From Aeromonas sp. RU39B (GTDB lineage: Bacteria; Pseudomonadota; Gammaproteobacteria; Enterobacterales; Aeromonadaceae): a DNA stretch of 64,000 nucleotides. Positions within the stretch are counted from its first letter, which is position 1. The number at the start of each line of letters is the position of its first letter. Below the pieces are notes generated by a model that saw only the letters and a program-made list of their open reading frames with translations, searched no databases and was not told the origin of the DNA. Where the stretch lies: NCBI RefSeq assembly GCF_900156095.1, contig NZ_FTMJ01000004.1, positions 124,001 to 188,000 of the forward strand, in the 5' to 3' direction. Positions 35,788 through 45,260 of this stretch are shown here, piece by piece. The position numbers and the translations under genes are program-made.

Positions 35788-36951
35788 ATGAGGAATCTCT
35801 TTGTTATTTGCATGATGGCCGGTTATGCCTCGTCGGCATTGGCTAATCAACAGCAAGGCGATTCCTGGTCGCTGACGACGAATATCGGGCAGTCGTTTGA
35901 TGACAATATTTTCCGGATTAACGATGACACCCGTCTGGGTGATGGACTGTCTCGCAGTGATTGGTTGACCAGCATGAACCTGGGGGCGCGCTGGGGGACC
36001 ACATTATCGCGGCAGCAGCTATTTCTGGCGGGTGGTGTTAATCGTCAGGAATATGCCAATAACGACGGTATGTCCAATACCTCGCATCAGACGACGGCCG
36101 GTTGGAATGGGGTGATTGGTCCTTGGTTGCACAGTGGTTTGCAATTGAGTGAGTCCAGCCAGTTGGGCAGTTTTGAAGATGTGGCTGCCGGTACGCGTGA
36201 TATGCGTAATCAGCGTTCGGTCGATCTCTCTTTTTCCAATCCACCGGATCGCCGTATTCAGACGGAGTTACGTGGGGTTGCCAGAACCGTGCGTCACAGC
36301 AGTGCGCTGTACGAGGCGCTCGATGTGGACGAGCTGGGGTGGGGGGCGACTTTGGGGTATCGCACCGCGCGAGGTAGCCAGCTCAGGTTGATGTGGCAGG
36401 ACAAGCAGATCACCTATCGGCAGCCGACCACGTCGGGGCAGGACAATCGGCAGCTGAAACTGACATTGGGGTGGAGCTGGCCCGTGAGCGATCGGCTTGA
36501 TCTACAAGGGCAAGTTGGGCGCATGGTGTGGCTCTATGACGACCGGGATGACAAGCAGTTTCTGGTGGGCTCACTGGGGGTGCGCTACGCCCTGAGTGAC
36601 AAGAGCTCGTTCGGGCTGCGGTGGAGCCGTCAGGAGGCTCCGGCAGGCGAGCGCTACGAGTCGGTTATCAACAATACCTACTCATTGAACTGGAAGTGGC
36701 AATGGACTCCGGTCTGGAGTCTCAATCAGTCCGTGTCGCGTAGCGAAGCGGATTATCAGGAGGCAGCGCCGAGTAGCAGTACCTTGCTTGGCAATGAAAA
36801 GACCTATGGATACCAGGCGACCTTGACTTGGCATCCGGCACGCAACTGGACCAGTCGCTTCTCCTGGAAGTGGGGAAGCCGCCAATCACAGCTGCATAGT
36901 CGGGAGTATGACTATCAAAACGCAGGCGTGAACCTGTCTTACACCTTCTGA
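35788..36951 (+). CDS. epsL: EpsL-like outer-membrane beta-barrel protein
   Basis: Exported 387-residue protein with a signal peptide (residues 1-19, ending SALA). The mature part is rich in alternating aromatic and polar beta strands and ends in Phe (GVNLSYTF), the classical outer-membrane barrel signature. In exosortase-linked polysaccharide loci this position is taken by EpsL, thought to act in export across the outer membrane. Identification rests on the barrel pattern and position; similarity to the named family is inferred. Confidence 0.72.
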   Translation: MRNLFVICMMAGYASSALANQQQGDSWSLTTNIGQSFDDNIFRINDDTRLGDGLSRSDWLTSMNLGARWGTTLSRQQLFLAGGVNRQEYANNDGMSNTSHQTTAGWNGVIGPWLHSGLQLSESSQLGSFEDVAAGTRDMRNQRSVDLSFSNPPDRRIQTELRGVARTVRHSSALYEALDVDELGWGATLGYRTARGSQLRLMWQDKQITYRQPTTSGQDNRQLKLTLGWSWPVSDRLDLQGQVGRMVWLYDDRDDKQFLVGSLGVRYALSDKSSFGLRWSRQEAPAGERYESVINNTYSLNWKWQWTPVWSLNQSVSRSEADYQEAAPSSSTLLGNEKTYGYQATLTWHPARNWTSRFSWKWGSRQSQLHSREYDYQNAGVNLSYTF

Positions 36952-36961
36952 GGTATCAAGG

Positions 36962-38461
36962 ATGAGTGACGTAATGGCAGAGCTGACGCACAAGCAGGAT
37001 GTGCGTCCCGGTGCAAATGCTGCCTCCCGTGAGGACGAGCGGGTTTTCTACCCCTCGCTTGATAGCCTGCATAGTGAACTGGAGCGGATTTCGCCGCTGG
37101 TGACCCTGTTTAAATCGGTCATCGATCCGGTGCTGGTAGTGGTGACGCTGTACGGACTGCATTTCATGTTTGATGTGGTCTTTGGCGGGACCGAACTGGT
37201 GCTGGCGGCGCTCGCCTTTATGCTGACCATGATGGTGATGGACGGCTCGGTGCTGCTGGTGCCGACCCCCGGGCTAGTGTGGTGGGGCATTACTCGTTTT
37301 GTACTGGGCTGGTGCTTCGTGGTGCTGACGTTGGGGCTTATCAGCTATCTGGCCTCTTGGGATCTCTATTTCTATCCGCCTTACATCCTGACCTGGATCG
37401 TGGTCGCCCCACTGGCACAATTGCTGGTGCACGGGCTGGTCATCGGGGTGATGGGCACTATCACAACGCACTCCCGGCGCCGTGTTGCCATTGTCGGTGC
37501 CAATGATGCCGGGCTGGCGCTGCGCGATCGCATTCGTGCCAACAACTATCTCAATATGGAGTTTGTCGGCTTCTTTGATGACCGTGACATCACGCGGCTG
37601 CGTGAAGATCGCATGTCAGACAAAGAGATCCTAGCCCGTCTCGAAGAGATGACCGGGATTATCCAACGTGAAGGGATCAACCAGGTATTTATCTCGTTAC
37701 CCATGTCATCGCAGCCACGGGTGATGAGCCTGCTCGACAGCCTGCAAGACAGCACAGTCTCCATCTATTTTGTGCCCGATTACTTTGTGTTCGACATGAT
37801 TCAGGGGCATGTGGACAACGTGGCCGGCATTCCGGTGGTGTGTGTCTGTGACTCCCCCTTTACCGGGCTCAAGGGCGTGGTGAAACGCTGGGAAGATGTG
37901 GTGCTGACCTTGTGCATTTTGGCGTTGATTTGGCCCATCATGCTGGTGACGGCGGTTGCGGTGAAGATGACCTCACCAGGCCCGGTGATTTTCAAGCAAC
38001 GCCGCTATGGCATGGATGGCAAAAGCATTCAGGTCTACAAGTTCCGCTCCATGACGGTCATGGAGGACGGCGACAAGGTGACGCAGGCCCGTCAGGGCGA
38101 TCAGCGTCTCACTCCTATTGGTGCGTTTTTGCGCAAGACCTCGCTCGACGAGTTGCCGCAGTTCATCAATGTGCTGGAAGGCAAGATGAGCATTGTCGGT
38201 CCGCGCCCCCACGCCAACACCCACAACGAGTATTACCGCAAGCTCATCAAGGGCTACATGATTCGCCACAAGGTGCGGCCGGGAATTACCGGCTGGGCCC
38301 AGGTGAACGGTTGCCGGGGTGAGACAGACACGCTCGACAAAATGGAGCGGCGCATCGATTTCGACCTGGCTTACCTACGCCACTGGTCGCTGTGGATGGA
38401 CCTGCGCATCGTATTGATGACCGCTTACCAGACGATTCGCCCGAAAGGGAATGCTTACTGA
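36962..38461 (+). CDS. Undecaprenyl-phosphate sugar-1-phosphate transferase (EpsB/WcaJ type)
   Basis: Initiating enzyme that puts glucose-1-phosphate, or a similar sugar, on undecaprenyl phosphate. The 499-residue protein has four N-terminal membrane helices (about 45-165), a CoA-binding-like Rossmann region ([16 protein letters not shown], about 177), one further membrane helix near 320-340 and the catalytic domain with [21 protein letters not shown], the active [21 protein letters not shown] and [15 protein letters not shown]. Starts 10 bases after the barrel gene. Polyprenyl glycosylphosphotransferase of the exosortase-linked type. Confidence 0.9.
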   Translation: MSDVMAELTHKQDVRPGANAASREDERVFYPSLDSLHSELERISPLVTLFKSVIDPVLVVVTLYGLHFMFDVVFGGTELVLAALAFMLTMMVMDGSVLLVPTPGLVWWGITRFVLGWCFVVLTLGLISYLASWDLYFYPPYILTWIVVAPLAQLLVHGLVIGVMGTITTHSRRRVAIVGANDAGLALRDRIRANNYLNMEFVGFFDDRDITRLREDRMSDKEILARLEEMTGIIQREGINQVFISLPMSSQPRVMSLLDSLQDSTVSIYFVPDYFVFDMIQGHVDNVAGIPVVCVCDSPFTGLKGVVKRWEDVVLTLCILALIWPIMLVTAVAVKMTSPGPVIFKQRRYGMDGKSIQVYKFRSMTVMEDGDKVTQARQGDQRLTPIGAFLRKTSLDELPQFINVLEGKMSIVGPRPHANTHNEYYRKLIKGYMIRHKVRPGITGWAQVNGCRGETDTLDKMERRIDFDLAYLRHWSLWMDLRIVLMTAYQTIRPKGNAY

Positions 38462-38474
38462 GGACGGGGTAACG

Positions 38475-39395
38475 ATGAAGCCCGATTATCGCAATGCCCG
38501 AAAAGCGCTGCTCTGCGCCGCTGTATTGCTGGCGCTTGGCGGTTGTGGTGAAGAGAAAAAACCGGCGGCAAGCCAAGTGCTGGCACGGGTCAATGGTAAA
38601 GAGGTGACGGTGCTGCAACTGAACTACCTGTTGTCGCAGCGCCCCGGGGATGAGCTGCGTGCCGACAGCGAGAAGCAGAAGGTGCTCGACGATCTGGTGC
38701 AGCAGGAGATGCTGGTGCAAAAGGCCCAGAACGACAAGCTCGACCGTGATCCCATGGTGGTACAGGCGCTCGAGTTTGCCCGCCGTCAGGTGCTGGCTCA
38801 GGCCGTGCTGCAGCGGGCTCTGGGCAATGGCAAGAGCGCCGCACCGACCGAGGATGAAGTCAGTGGCTACTACCAGCAGCACGCCGATGCGTTTCGTGAG
38901 CGCAGAAAGTATGTCATGACCACCTTCCTCATTCCCGAGCAGGAGATGGATGACCAGGCATTGCAGGAGTTTGGCAAGGTCAAAAATGAGCGCGATGCCG
39001 ACATCTGGTTTGCCCAGCGCGGCATTCATCTGCAGAAGCAGCGCATCATGCTGACCAGCGACAAGGTGCCCGAGCGCCTTGGCCAGCAGATGCAGAAGAT
39101 GAAGCCGGGGGATGTGCTGGCGGACAAGAGCGATGGCCAGCGTCTGCTGATGATGATGATCGCCAGTGAGAATGCCGCGCTGACCCTTGATGAGGCGCAA
39201 GAGGAGATCAGTCAGCAGCTCTATAAGGCGCACCGCAAAGAGCTGCTGGATCAGCAGCTCGCCTCTTTGCGTAAAGAATCAACAATCGAATATCTCAAGC
39301 GTTTCGCCTCTGAGCCAGTTGCAACAACGGCCAAGGTGGAGGGTGACAAAGCCGGCAACGCCTCGCTGGCATCGGGTTTGAAGGGGTTGCAATGA
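38475..39395 (+). CDS. epsD: EpsD-family peptidyl-prolyl isomerase lipoprotein
   Basis: Exported lipoprotein, 306 residues from the ATG at 38475. The lipobox LGGC lies near residue 25 (LLALGGCGEE). SurA/PpiC-like chaperone region: VLARVNGKEVTVLQLNYLL, then DDLVQQEMLVQKA, and a parvulin-like stretch (RKYVMTTFLIPEQ onward) that is poorly conserved. EpsD proteins occur in exosortase-linked polysaccharide loci and probably assist assembly of the export apparatus. The stop overlaps the next start by 4 bases. Confidence 0.82.
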   Translation: MKPDYRNARKALLCAAVLLALGGCGEEKKPAASQVLARVNGKEVTVLQLNYLLSQRPGDELRADSEKQKVLDDLVQQEMLVQKAQNDKLDRDPMVVQALEFARRQVLAQAVLQRALGNGKSAAPTEDEVSGYYQQHADAFRERRKYVMTTFLIPEQEMDDQALQEFGKVKNERDADIWFAQRGIHLQKQRIMLTSDKVPERLGQQMQKMKPGDVLADKSDGQRLLMMMIASENAALTLDEAQEEISQQLYKAHRKELLDQQLASLRKESTIEYLKRFASEPVATTAKVEGDKAGNASLASGLKGLQ

Positions 39396-40174
39396 TGCGT
39401 GCATGGTTACGGTGGTGCTGCGTTCTGGTCTGCGTTGGCATGCTGATGCCGCTGCAGGCCGCTGAAAAAAATGGTGCTCGGTTGGGAGCCGGTGATGTGG
39501 TGCGGGTGAGCGTCTATGGCAACCCGGATCTCTCGCTGGAAGCCGAGATCGCCAGCAACGGCAAACTCAATGTGCCGCTGCTCGGCGATGTGGCGTTGGC
39601 CGGCCTTGGCTTTGACGAGGCAGAGCAGCTGCTTGCTAACAAGTGGCAGGCAGCCGGCGTGCTGCAAAAGCCACACGTGAACATTCTGATCGTCGAGTCG
39701 CGCAGCCAGATGGTGTCGGTCTGGGGTGAGGTGAATCGCCCGGGGCAATACCCGCTACGCGTCGATACACCGTTATCCGCCATGCTGGCGCAGGCTGGTG
39801 GCGTGAGTGCCGGCGGTGCCCAGCGCGTTGAGCTGCTGCGCCATGGCAAAACCACCGAGATTGATCTGGCCAAGCTGGCCAGTGGGCAGCAGCAAGACTT
39901 GCTGCTCGAGCCGGGCGACCAGCTGCACGTCAAGCGTCAGGCGATGGTGTATGTCTATGGCGAAGTGGCTCGCCCTGGTAGCTATCCGCTGACCGAGGGG
40001 ATGACCGTGATGCAATCCATCGTCGTGGCCGGTGGTTTCTCATCGCGGGCCGATGAGGATGACATTGTGCTGCAGCAGCCGGGCAGCAAGGGCGAGATGG
40101 AAGAGAAAAGCGTCCATCCCGGCGATCCGGTCAGTGCCGATGCGGTGATCCGCGTCGGCGAAAGCTGGTTCTAG
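39392..40174 (+). CDS. epsE: Polysaccharide export protein EpsE (Wza/OPX family)
   Basis: Periplasmic or outer-membrane export protein, 260 residues. Signal peptide (residues 1-23, ending LQA). The poly-export domain begins LGAGDVVRVSVYGNPDLSLEAEI and is followed by two SLBB beta-grasp repeats (VSVWGEVNRPGQYPL and VYVYGEVARPGSYPL). Unlike Wza there is no C-terminal amphipathic helix of the usual length, so the outer-membrane passage probably needs the EpsL-like barrel. Confidence 0.87.
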   Translation: MMRAWLRWCCVLVCVGMLMPLQAAEKNGARLGAGDVVRVSVYGNPDLSLEAEIASNGKLNVPLLGDVALAGLGFDEAEQLLANKWQAAGVLQKPHVNILIVESRSQMVSVWGEVNRPGQYPLRVDTPLSAMLAQAGGVSAGGAQRVELLRHGKTTEIDLAKLASGQQQDLLLEPGDQLHVKRQAMVYVYGEVARPGSYPLTEGMTVMQSIVVAGGFSSRADEDDIVLQQPGSKGEMEEKSVHPGDPVSADAVIRVGESWF

Positions 40175-40186
40175 GAGTACAGAGTC

Positions 40187-41563
40187 ATGATGACGGTCAA
40201 ACAGTTTCTCGCAGTCATGCTGGCCCGCAAGCGTCTGGTGCTGGTCATCACGCTGCTGGTGCTACTGCTGGTGGGGGTAGTGACACTCCTACTGCCCAAG
40301 CGCTATGTCAGTGAGGCGGTCATCTCGGTGGACGGCGGGGCGGATCCTGCCTCTCTGACCCTGCTTAACGGCAGCATGGTTCAGCAGAATTATCTGGGCA
40401 CCCAGATCGCGATCATCTCCAGCCATACCACGGCACTGCAGGTGGTGCGTTCCCTCAAGATGGCCTCCTTGCCACAGGCGCAGCAAAACTTTGCCGCCTC
40501 CGGTGCGGCTGGCGATATCGAAGATTGGTTGGCCACCGGCCTGTTGCGTGGTCTGGAAGTCGAAGTGGGCAAGGACAGCAGCGTGATTACTGTGCGCTAT
40601 AAAGCCGTGTCCCCTGAGTTTGCTTCAACCATTGCCAATGCCTTTGTCGATGCCTATCGGCGGGTGGTGATCTCGACCAAGAGCGGTAAGGCGCTGCAGA
40701 GCGAGTCGTTTTTCAAAGATCAAATGGTCTCGCTGCAGCGTGAGTTGGAAAACCGCCAGTCCGAGCTCTCGGTCTATCAGCAGCAACACGGCGTGCTGGC
40801 TAGCAGCGAACGGGTGGATATGGAGAACCAACGGCTGATGGAGCTCACCGCCGAGGTGACCCGGGCGCAGACTGATTACATCGCCGCTTCTTCGCTGTTG
40901 GCCGGGGCCCGTACCAATGCCACCAACAATCCGCTGGTGGCCCAACTCACCCTGTCGCTCGCCGACCTGCAAAAGCAGCGCAGCATGTTGCTGGCCAAGG
41001 CCGGGAGTCAGCATCCGCTCTATCAGCAGTTGACGGCGCAGATTGCTGAAACCCAGCGTCAGCTGGCCCAGCAACAGAATCATGTCATCGAGCAGACGCA
41101 GCAGACCGTGACGGCGATGGACAGTCGCCTCAAGGCGCAGCAAGAGGAGTTGGCCCAGCAGAAGCAGCGTGTGTTGCAGTTAAAAGATCAGCAAACCCAG
41201 CTCGATATTTTGCAACGCGGGGTTGATAACGCCCAGCGCAACTATGACCTGGTTATGCAGAAGTGGTCAGAGTCGGCCATCCAGTCGAACGCCAGTTTTA
41301 CCAATATCACTGTGCTGCAACGGGCGCAGACCCCGACCCAGCCTATTTTTCCCAAGCCATTGTTCAACATGGTTTTTGGGTTGCTTCTGGGGGTGGCTAC
41401 CGGAGCGTTTGTCAGCTTCCTGGCCGAAATGCGTCGTCGTCGCCTGCGCTGTGATGATGACATTATTCATACCCTTGGATTGCCGGTGCTGGTCACGTTA
41501 CAAGGTGAGGCACTGCCGGCACCGCAACGCCTGTCATTGGGCTGGCGGGGAGGTCAATCATGA
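40187..41563 (+). CDS. epsF: Chain-length determinant EpsF (Wzz/PCP family)
   Basis: Inner-membrane polysaccharide co-polymerase, 458 residues, setting chain length. N-terminal membrane helix (about 15-36) with the Wzz domain KRYVSEAVISVDGG, a long periplasmic coiled coil (about 170-360, QQEELAQQKQRVLQLKDQQTQL), a proline-rich exit (RAQTPTQPIFPKPLFNM) and a second membrane helix (about 398-420). It lacks a fused kinase domain; the separate EpsG gene follows with a 4-base overlap. AGGAGT precedes the ATG. Confidence 0.88.
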   Translation: MMTVKQFLAVMLARKRLVLVITLLVLLLVGVVTLLLPKRYVSEAVISVDGGADPASLTLLNGSMVQQNYLGTQIAIISSHTTALQVVRSLKMASLPQAQQNFAASGAAGDIEDWLATGLLRGLEVEVGKDSSVITVRYKAVSPEFASTIANAFVDAYRRVVISTKSGKALQSESFFKDQMVSLQRELENRQSELSVYQQQHGVLASSERVDMENQRLMELTAEVTRAQTDYIAASSLLAGARTNATNNPLVAQLTLSLADLQKQRSMLLAKAGSQHPLYQQLTAQIAETQRQLAQQQNHVIEQTQQTVTAMDSRLKAQQEELAQQKQRVLQLKDQQTQLDILQRGVDNAQRNYDLVMQKWSESAIQSNASFTNITVLQRAQTPTQPIFPKPLFNMVFGLLLGVATGAFVSFLAEMRRRRLRCDDDIIHTLGLPVLVTLQGEALPAPQRLSLGWRGGQS

Positions 41564-42429
41564 TGCCGATTTCATCGCAGGACATGCTCACCGAAGAGGT
41601 GCTGCCACCGCGGGTTGGGGAGTTGCTGGTCGATGCCGGCAAGTTAACCGATATCCAGCTCGGTCAGATCCTCAAGTATCAACACGAGCATGCTTGCCGC
41701 TTTGGCGAAGCGGCTCAGGCGCTGGGCCTGCTGAGCGAGGAAGATCTCAATGCCGTGCTGGCCCAGCAGTTTGCATTTAGCTATCTGGATGGCACTGACA
41801 CCCATCTGAGCCCGCGTCTGTATATGGCCTTTGCTGACCAGCTGATGGAGAAGGAGAAGATCAAGGCGCTGCGCAGTCAGCTGCAGCTCTCCTGGCTCTC
41901 GCAAGGTCACCACAGCCTGCTGGTCGGTGGCGTGGACGGGCAGGAGGAGCGGGCGGTGCTGGCCGGAAATCTGGCCATCGCTTTTAGCCAGTTGGGACTG
42001 CGTACCCTGCTGGTGGATGCCAATCTGCGTGGTAGTTCATTGCCTGCCTTGCTCGGTGGCGAGCATCGTATCGGCCTTTCCGATCTGCTTGCGGGTCGCT
42101 GCAAAGCCAGTCAGGTGATCTCGGCACTGAGTGGCTTGGAAGATCTCTATTTTCTGCCCAGTGGTACCCGGGCGCCCAACCCGCAGGAGCTGTTGTCCCG
42201 CAAGCGGATGCAGGTGTTGGTACAAGAGCTGGCACACCAGTTTGACGTGGTCATCTACCATGCGCCGGATCAGAACGAATGGTATGACGCGCAAATTCTC
42301 GCCTCGCTGGTCGGTGGGGTGATCTTGCAAGCGCGCCGCAACCGCACACCGATGCCAGCGCTGGCTGACATGGTGGCCCGGCTGCGGTTTATTCAGGTTC
42401 GCGTACTGGGCTGCGTCTATGTCGAGTAG
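41560..42429 (+). CDS. epsG: EpsG-type ATPase, apparently catalytically degenerate
   Basis: Cytoplasmic BY-kinase-like partner of EpsF, 289 residues. An N-terminal GspE/PilB-N-like segment (about 8-75, VGELLVDAGKLTDIQLGQIL) is followed by the ParA/BY-kinase fold. The A' motif LLVDANLRGS (Asp153) is kept. At the Walker A site it reads VGGVDGQEERAVLAGN (122-137) with no GKS/GRS element, and at the Walker B position FDVVIYHAP carries His234 where related proteins have Asp. The C-terminus has a single Tyr rather than a Tyr cluster. It may be a non-catalytic scaffold. Confidence 0.83.
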   Translation: MMPISSQDMLTEEVLPPRVGELLVDAGKLTDIQLGQILKYQHEHACRFGEAAQALGLLSEEDLNAVLAQQFAFSYLDGTDTHLSPRLYMAFADQLMEKEKIKALRSQLQLSWLSQGHHSLLVGGVDGQEERAVLAGNLAIAFSQLGLRTLLVDANLRGSSLPALLGGEHRIGLSDLLAGRCKASQVISALSGLEDLYFLPSGTRAPNPQELLSRKRMQVLVQELAHQFDVVIYHAPDQNEWYDAQILASLVGGVILQARRNRTPMPALADMVARLRFIQVRVLGCVYVE

Positions 42430-43291
42430 CGTCATGACGTTACGTAAATGGCCCTTTTCGCTGCACCTGTCATTGGCGCTGCTGGCTCTGACCTGCCTGT
42501 ATGGCCCCCTGTTTAACGGCCTCTACTTTGCCGATCCGCAAAGTGTGGGGGGCAGCACTGCCGCATTACTGCTGATGGTGGCGCTCGGTCTGTTTGTCTA
42601 TCAACTGCTGCAGTGCGAGCCTTCGACCAGACCTGACCGGCTGGTGGGGGGCTTGGCACTGCTGCTTGGTGCGCTGCTCTATCTGCTGGGCGATATGTTG
42701 CAGCTGCCGATGTTCTCGGTCTCTTCACTGATTGTGATGCTGGCGGCCTTGATCCTGCTCTATTTCGGGCGAGCCAAATTGCGCCCGTTTTTGCTGCCGC
42801 TGGCGCTGCTACTGTTTGTGATCCCGCTGCCCTTTATGCTGACCGACGTGATTGTGCAGCCGCTCAAGCTGCTGGTCTCCCACGTCACCGAAACCCTGCT
42901 CTATCTGCTCGGCTATCCGGTGGCGCGCCAAGGGGTGGTGTTGATTCTGGGCCCCTATCAACTTCTGGTGGCCGATGCCTGCTCCGGTATCAACTCCCTG
43001 TTTAGCCTTGAGGCCATCGCGCTGCTCTACCTGCATGTGGTCAAGCGGGAGGGCGGTGCGCGCAAGCTAGTCATCGCGTTACTGATCGTGCCGATTTCCA
43101 TTACCGCCAATGTGCTGCGGGTGCTGTTTATTGCCTTGCTCACCTATCACGAGGGCAATGATATCGCCCAGAGCTTTGTTCATGAGCTCTCGGGGTTGTT
43201 CCTGTTTGTGGTGGCGCTGATGCTGATCATTACCCTTGATGGGCTGCTTGACCGGTTGGCTGGTCGCAGCCGCACGGAGGTGCGGGGATGA
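42419..43291 (+). CDS. xrtB: Exosortase (XrtB/EpsH type)
   Basis: Integral membrane cysteine transpeptidase-like enzyme that processes PEP-CTERM proteins. The 290-residue product has about eight membrane segments. The invariant triad is in place: Cys188 in VADACSGINSLFSL, Arg234 in NVLRVLF and His255 in FVHELSGLFLF. The CSG-x-NS-x-FSL wording is closest to exosortase B. It overlaps epsG by 11 bases; an ATG at 42434 is an alternative start. The substrate is most likely the PEP-CTERM protein at 35161. Confidence 0.92.
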   Translation: MSSSVMTLRKWPFSLHLSLALLALTCLYGPLFNGLYFADPQSVGGSTAALLLMVALGLFVYQLLQCEPSTRPDRLVGGLALLLGALLYLLGDMLQLPMFSVSSLIVMLAALILLYFGRAKLRPFLLPLALLLFVIPLPFMLTDVIVQPLKLLVSHVTETLLYLLGYPVARQGVVLILGPYQLLVADACSGINSLFSLEAIALLYLHVVKREGGARKLVIALLIVPISITANVLRVLFIALLTYHEGNDIAQSFVHELSGLFLFVVALMLIITLDGLLDRLAGRSRTEVRG

Positions 43292-44007
43292 TGGCGTTGC
43301 TGCGCGAATACCGGGAAACGGCGCATCTGCGTTCAACCCTGCTGGTGTTGGTGGTGGTGGCCGTTACCCTGCTGCTTGGGCGTGGTTGGCTGGAGCAGCG
43401 CCAGCTGATGGCTGATAAACATGAGCAGACCATCGACCTTGAGCAGCAAATCCCGACCCAGTTTGGTGCCTGGAAGTTGGCTCCGGCTATCGGTGTGGTG
43501 GAGATTTCCGCCGAAGCCAAGGCCGCGTTAGCGGGGCTTTACGAGCAGCAAATTTCCCGTATCTATCAGCACAGCAGTGGTGCCCGGGTCATGCTTTCAC
43601 TGGTCTATGGGCGCGATCAATCCAACGATCTGTCCCAGGCTCACCGCCCGGAAATCTGCTACACAGCGCAGGGGTTCGACGTCAGTGACGCTCGTGAAAC
43701 CCGCCTTAACGTCCCTGGTCATTCACTGCCGGTCACGCGCTTATTCACCCGCCAGGGTAACCGCATTGAGCCGCTCACCTACTGGATGGTGATCGGTGAC
43801 AACGTGGTGCGTCCCGGTCTGGACAGAAAGCTGACCCAGTTTGTCTATGCCTTTGAGCGGGTGATCCCCGATGGCGTGCTGATGCGCTTGTCGAGTCTGG
43901 ATGAGGATCGGGAGCGGGCTTATCAATGGCAGGATCACTTTGCCGCTGACTTGTTCGCTGCGCTTGATCCGGCAACACGGCAACTGTTGGCCGGGACGGC
44001 GCCATGA
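43288..44007 (+). CDS. epsI: Exosortase-associated EpsI protein
   Basis: Partner of the exosortase, often fused to its C-terminus in related systems. 239 residues with an N-terminal membrane anchor (about 17-35) and a periplasmic domain with the family core QAHRPEICYTAQGF, in which His-Arg-Pro-Glu-x-Cys is characteristic. Here it is a separate gene overlapping the exosortase by 4 bases. Its biochemical role is not established. Confidence 0.9.
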   Translation: MMALLREYRETAHLRSTLLVLVVVAVTLLLGRGWLEQRQLMADKHEQTIDLEQQIPTQFGAWKLAPAIGVVEISAEAKAALAGLYEQQISRIYQHSSGARVMLSLVYGRDQSNDLSQAHRPEICYTAQGFDVSDARETRLNVPGHSLPVTRLFTRQGNRIEPLTYWMVIGDNVVRPGLDRKLTQFVYAFERVIPDGVLMRLSSLDEDRERAYQWQDHFAADLFAALDPATRQLLAGTAP

Positions 44008-45260
44008 TTGGTTCGCTCTCTAGCAGTCCGTTTCGTGCCAGCATGGCGTCGGCCATGACCCAACCTGCCGTTCCGCCTGTACTGATCCTGCTGTTGGTGC
44101 TCGCCTCCGTGCTCTATCAGGCCGGTTTGTGCCTGGTGAACACCCTGCTGTTTCCCATCAACCAGACCTTGGTCATGCTGGTGGAAGGTGGCATCTATGG
44201 CCTGATCGTGCTGCTGGTTTATCGCCGCATTCCGGCCCCCATGGCGGGCTTGATGCTGCTGGTGCTGGTGAACCTGTTCTTACTCACCTTGCTGCGCGGC
44301 AACATGGATGCCAAATCGGTGCGCGATCTGCTGATCATCTTGCTGTTCTTCTGGTTTGGGCTCAGCTATGGCACGCCGGATCTGATCGACAGATTGCTGA
44401 AGGTGGTACTGATCATTGCTGTGGTGCAGGGCATGTTTGAGTGGCTGGCGCTCGACTGGTACATCAAGCTGTTTCACACCTTCTCTTACTTCATGAACCA
44501 AAGTGGCATTGGCAGCAACGGTGGCGCCATCTTCTCGGGTCAGGCCCTGACACTCAACGGGTTTCGTCCCGATGGCATCGGTCGCACCATCCTGCCCTGG
44601 CTATTCGGATCGCACCGCATCTCGTCGATCTTTCTTGAACCCATTTCGCTGGGTAACTTTTCGGTCATCGTGCTGATTTGGGCGCTGTGCCGCGGCGGCA
44701 GTGTGCGCACATCACTGTGCTTTGCCGCCGGGGTCATGATGCTGGTGGCCATGGCCGATTCACGCTTTGCCCTGATGATGTCACTGCTGGTTATCTTCTC
44801 GCGCATGTTGCCGCTGCGCTGGCTGGCCAGTTACGCCTTTTTGCCCTGGTGCGCCATCGCTGCGCTGGTGTTTTACAGCAATCTGGTGGGCAATGCTGAC
44901 TTGGGTGACTCCTTTATGGGACGGCTGCTCACCTCGGGGCGGGTACTCTCCAACTTTGGTCTGCGCGATTTCTTTGGTGCCCCGGCCTACATGCTCAACT
45001 TCGGCGACATGGGCTACGCCTACATGCTCACCCGCTTTGGTCTCATCTTCGCGCTGATCGCCTGGACCATGCTCTGGCTGGTGCCGATGGCCACCCCGGG
45101 CGCCATCCGTTTTCGCGCACTGGCATCACTCTATATCAGCATGATCCTCTGCATCAGCGGCAGCTCGCTGTTTGCGCTCAAATCAGCCGGTGTGCTCTGG
45201 TTCATCATGGGCACGCTGGCCGCCGTATCCCCTGCCAAAGAGGAGACTCCCGCAACATGA
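44004..45260 (+). CDS. Wzy-like polysaccharide polymerase (membrane protein)
   Basis: Polytopic protein, 418 residues with about ten to eleven membrane segments and a larger periplasmic loop around residues 155-215 (GIGSNGGAIFSGQALTLNG ... RISSIFLEPISLGN), the layout of Wzy polymerases and O-antigen ligases. The arginine-containing loop supports that class, but these families lack strong motifs. A single polymerase is needed with the Wzx-type flippase in this locus and no other candidate exists, which favours Wzy. Confidence 0.7.
   Translation: MIGSLSSSPFRASMASAMTQPAVPPVLILLLVLASVLYQAGLCLVNTLLFPINQTLVMLVEGGIYGLIVLLVYRRIPAPMAGLMLLVLVNLFLLTLLRGNMDAKSVRDLLIILLFFWFGLSYGTPDLIDRLLKVVLIIAVVQGMFEWLALDWYIKLFHTFSYFMNQSGIGSNGGAIFSGQALTLNGFRPDGIGRTILPWLFGSHRISSIFLEPISLGNFSVIVLIWALCRGGSVRTSLCFAAGVMMLVAMADSRFALMMSLLVIFSRMLPLRWLASYAFLPWCAIAALVFYSNLVGNADLGDSFMGRLLTSGRVLSNFGLRDFFGAPAYMLNFGDMGYAYMLTRFGLIFALIAWTMLWLVPMATPGAIRFRALASLYISMILCISGSSLFALKSAGVLWFIMGTLAAVSPAKEETPAT

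Noticed and set aside
36365..36375. GAGGTAGCCAG as an RfaH ops element
   Set aside because: Lies inside the EpsL-like coding region and lacks the rest of the ops consensus.
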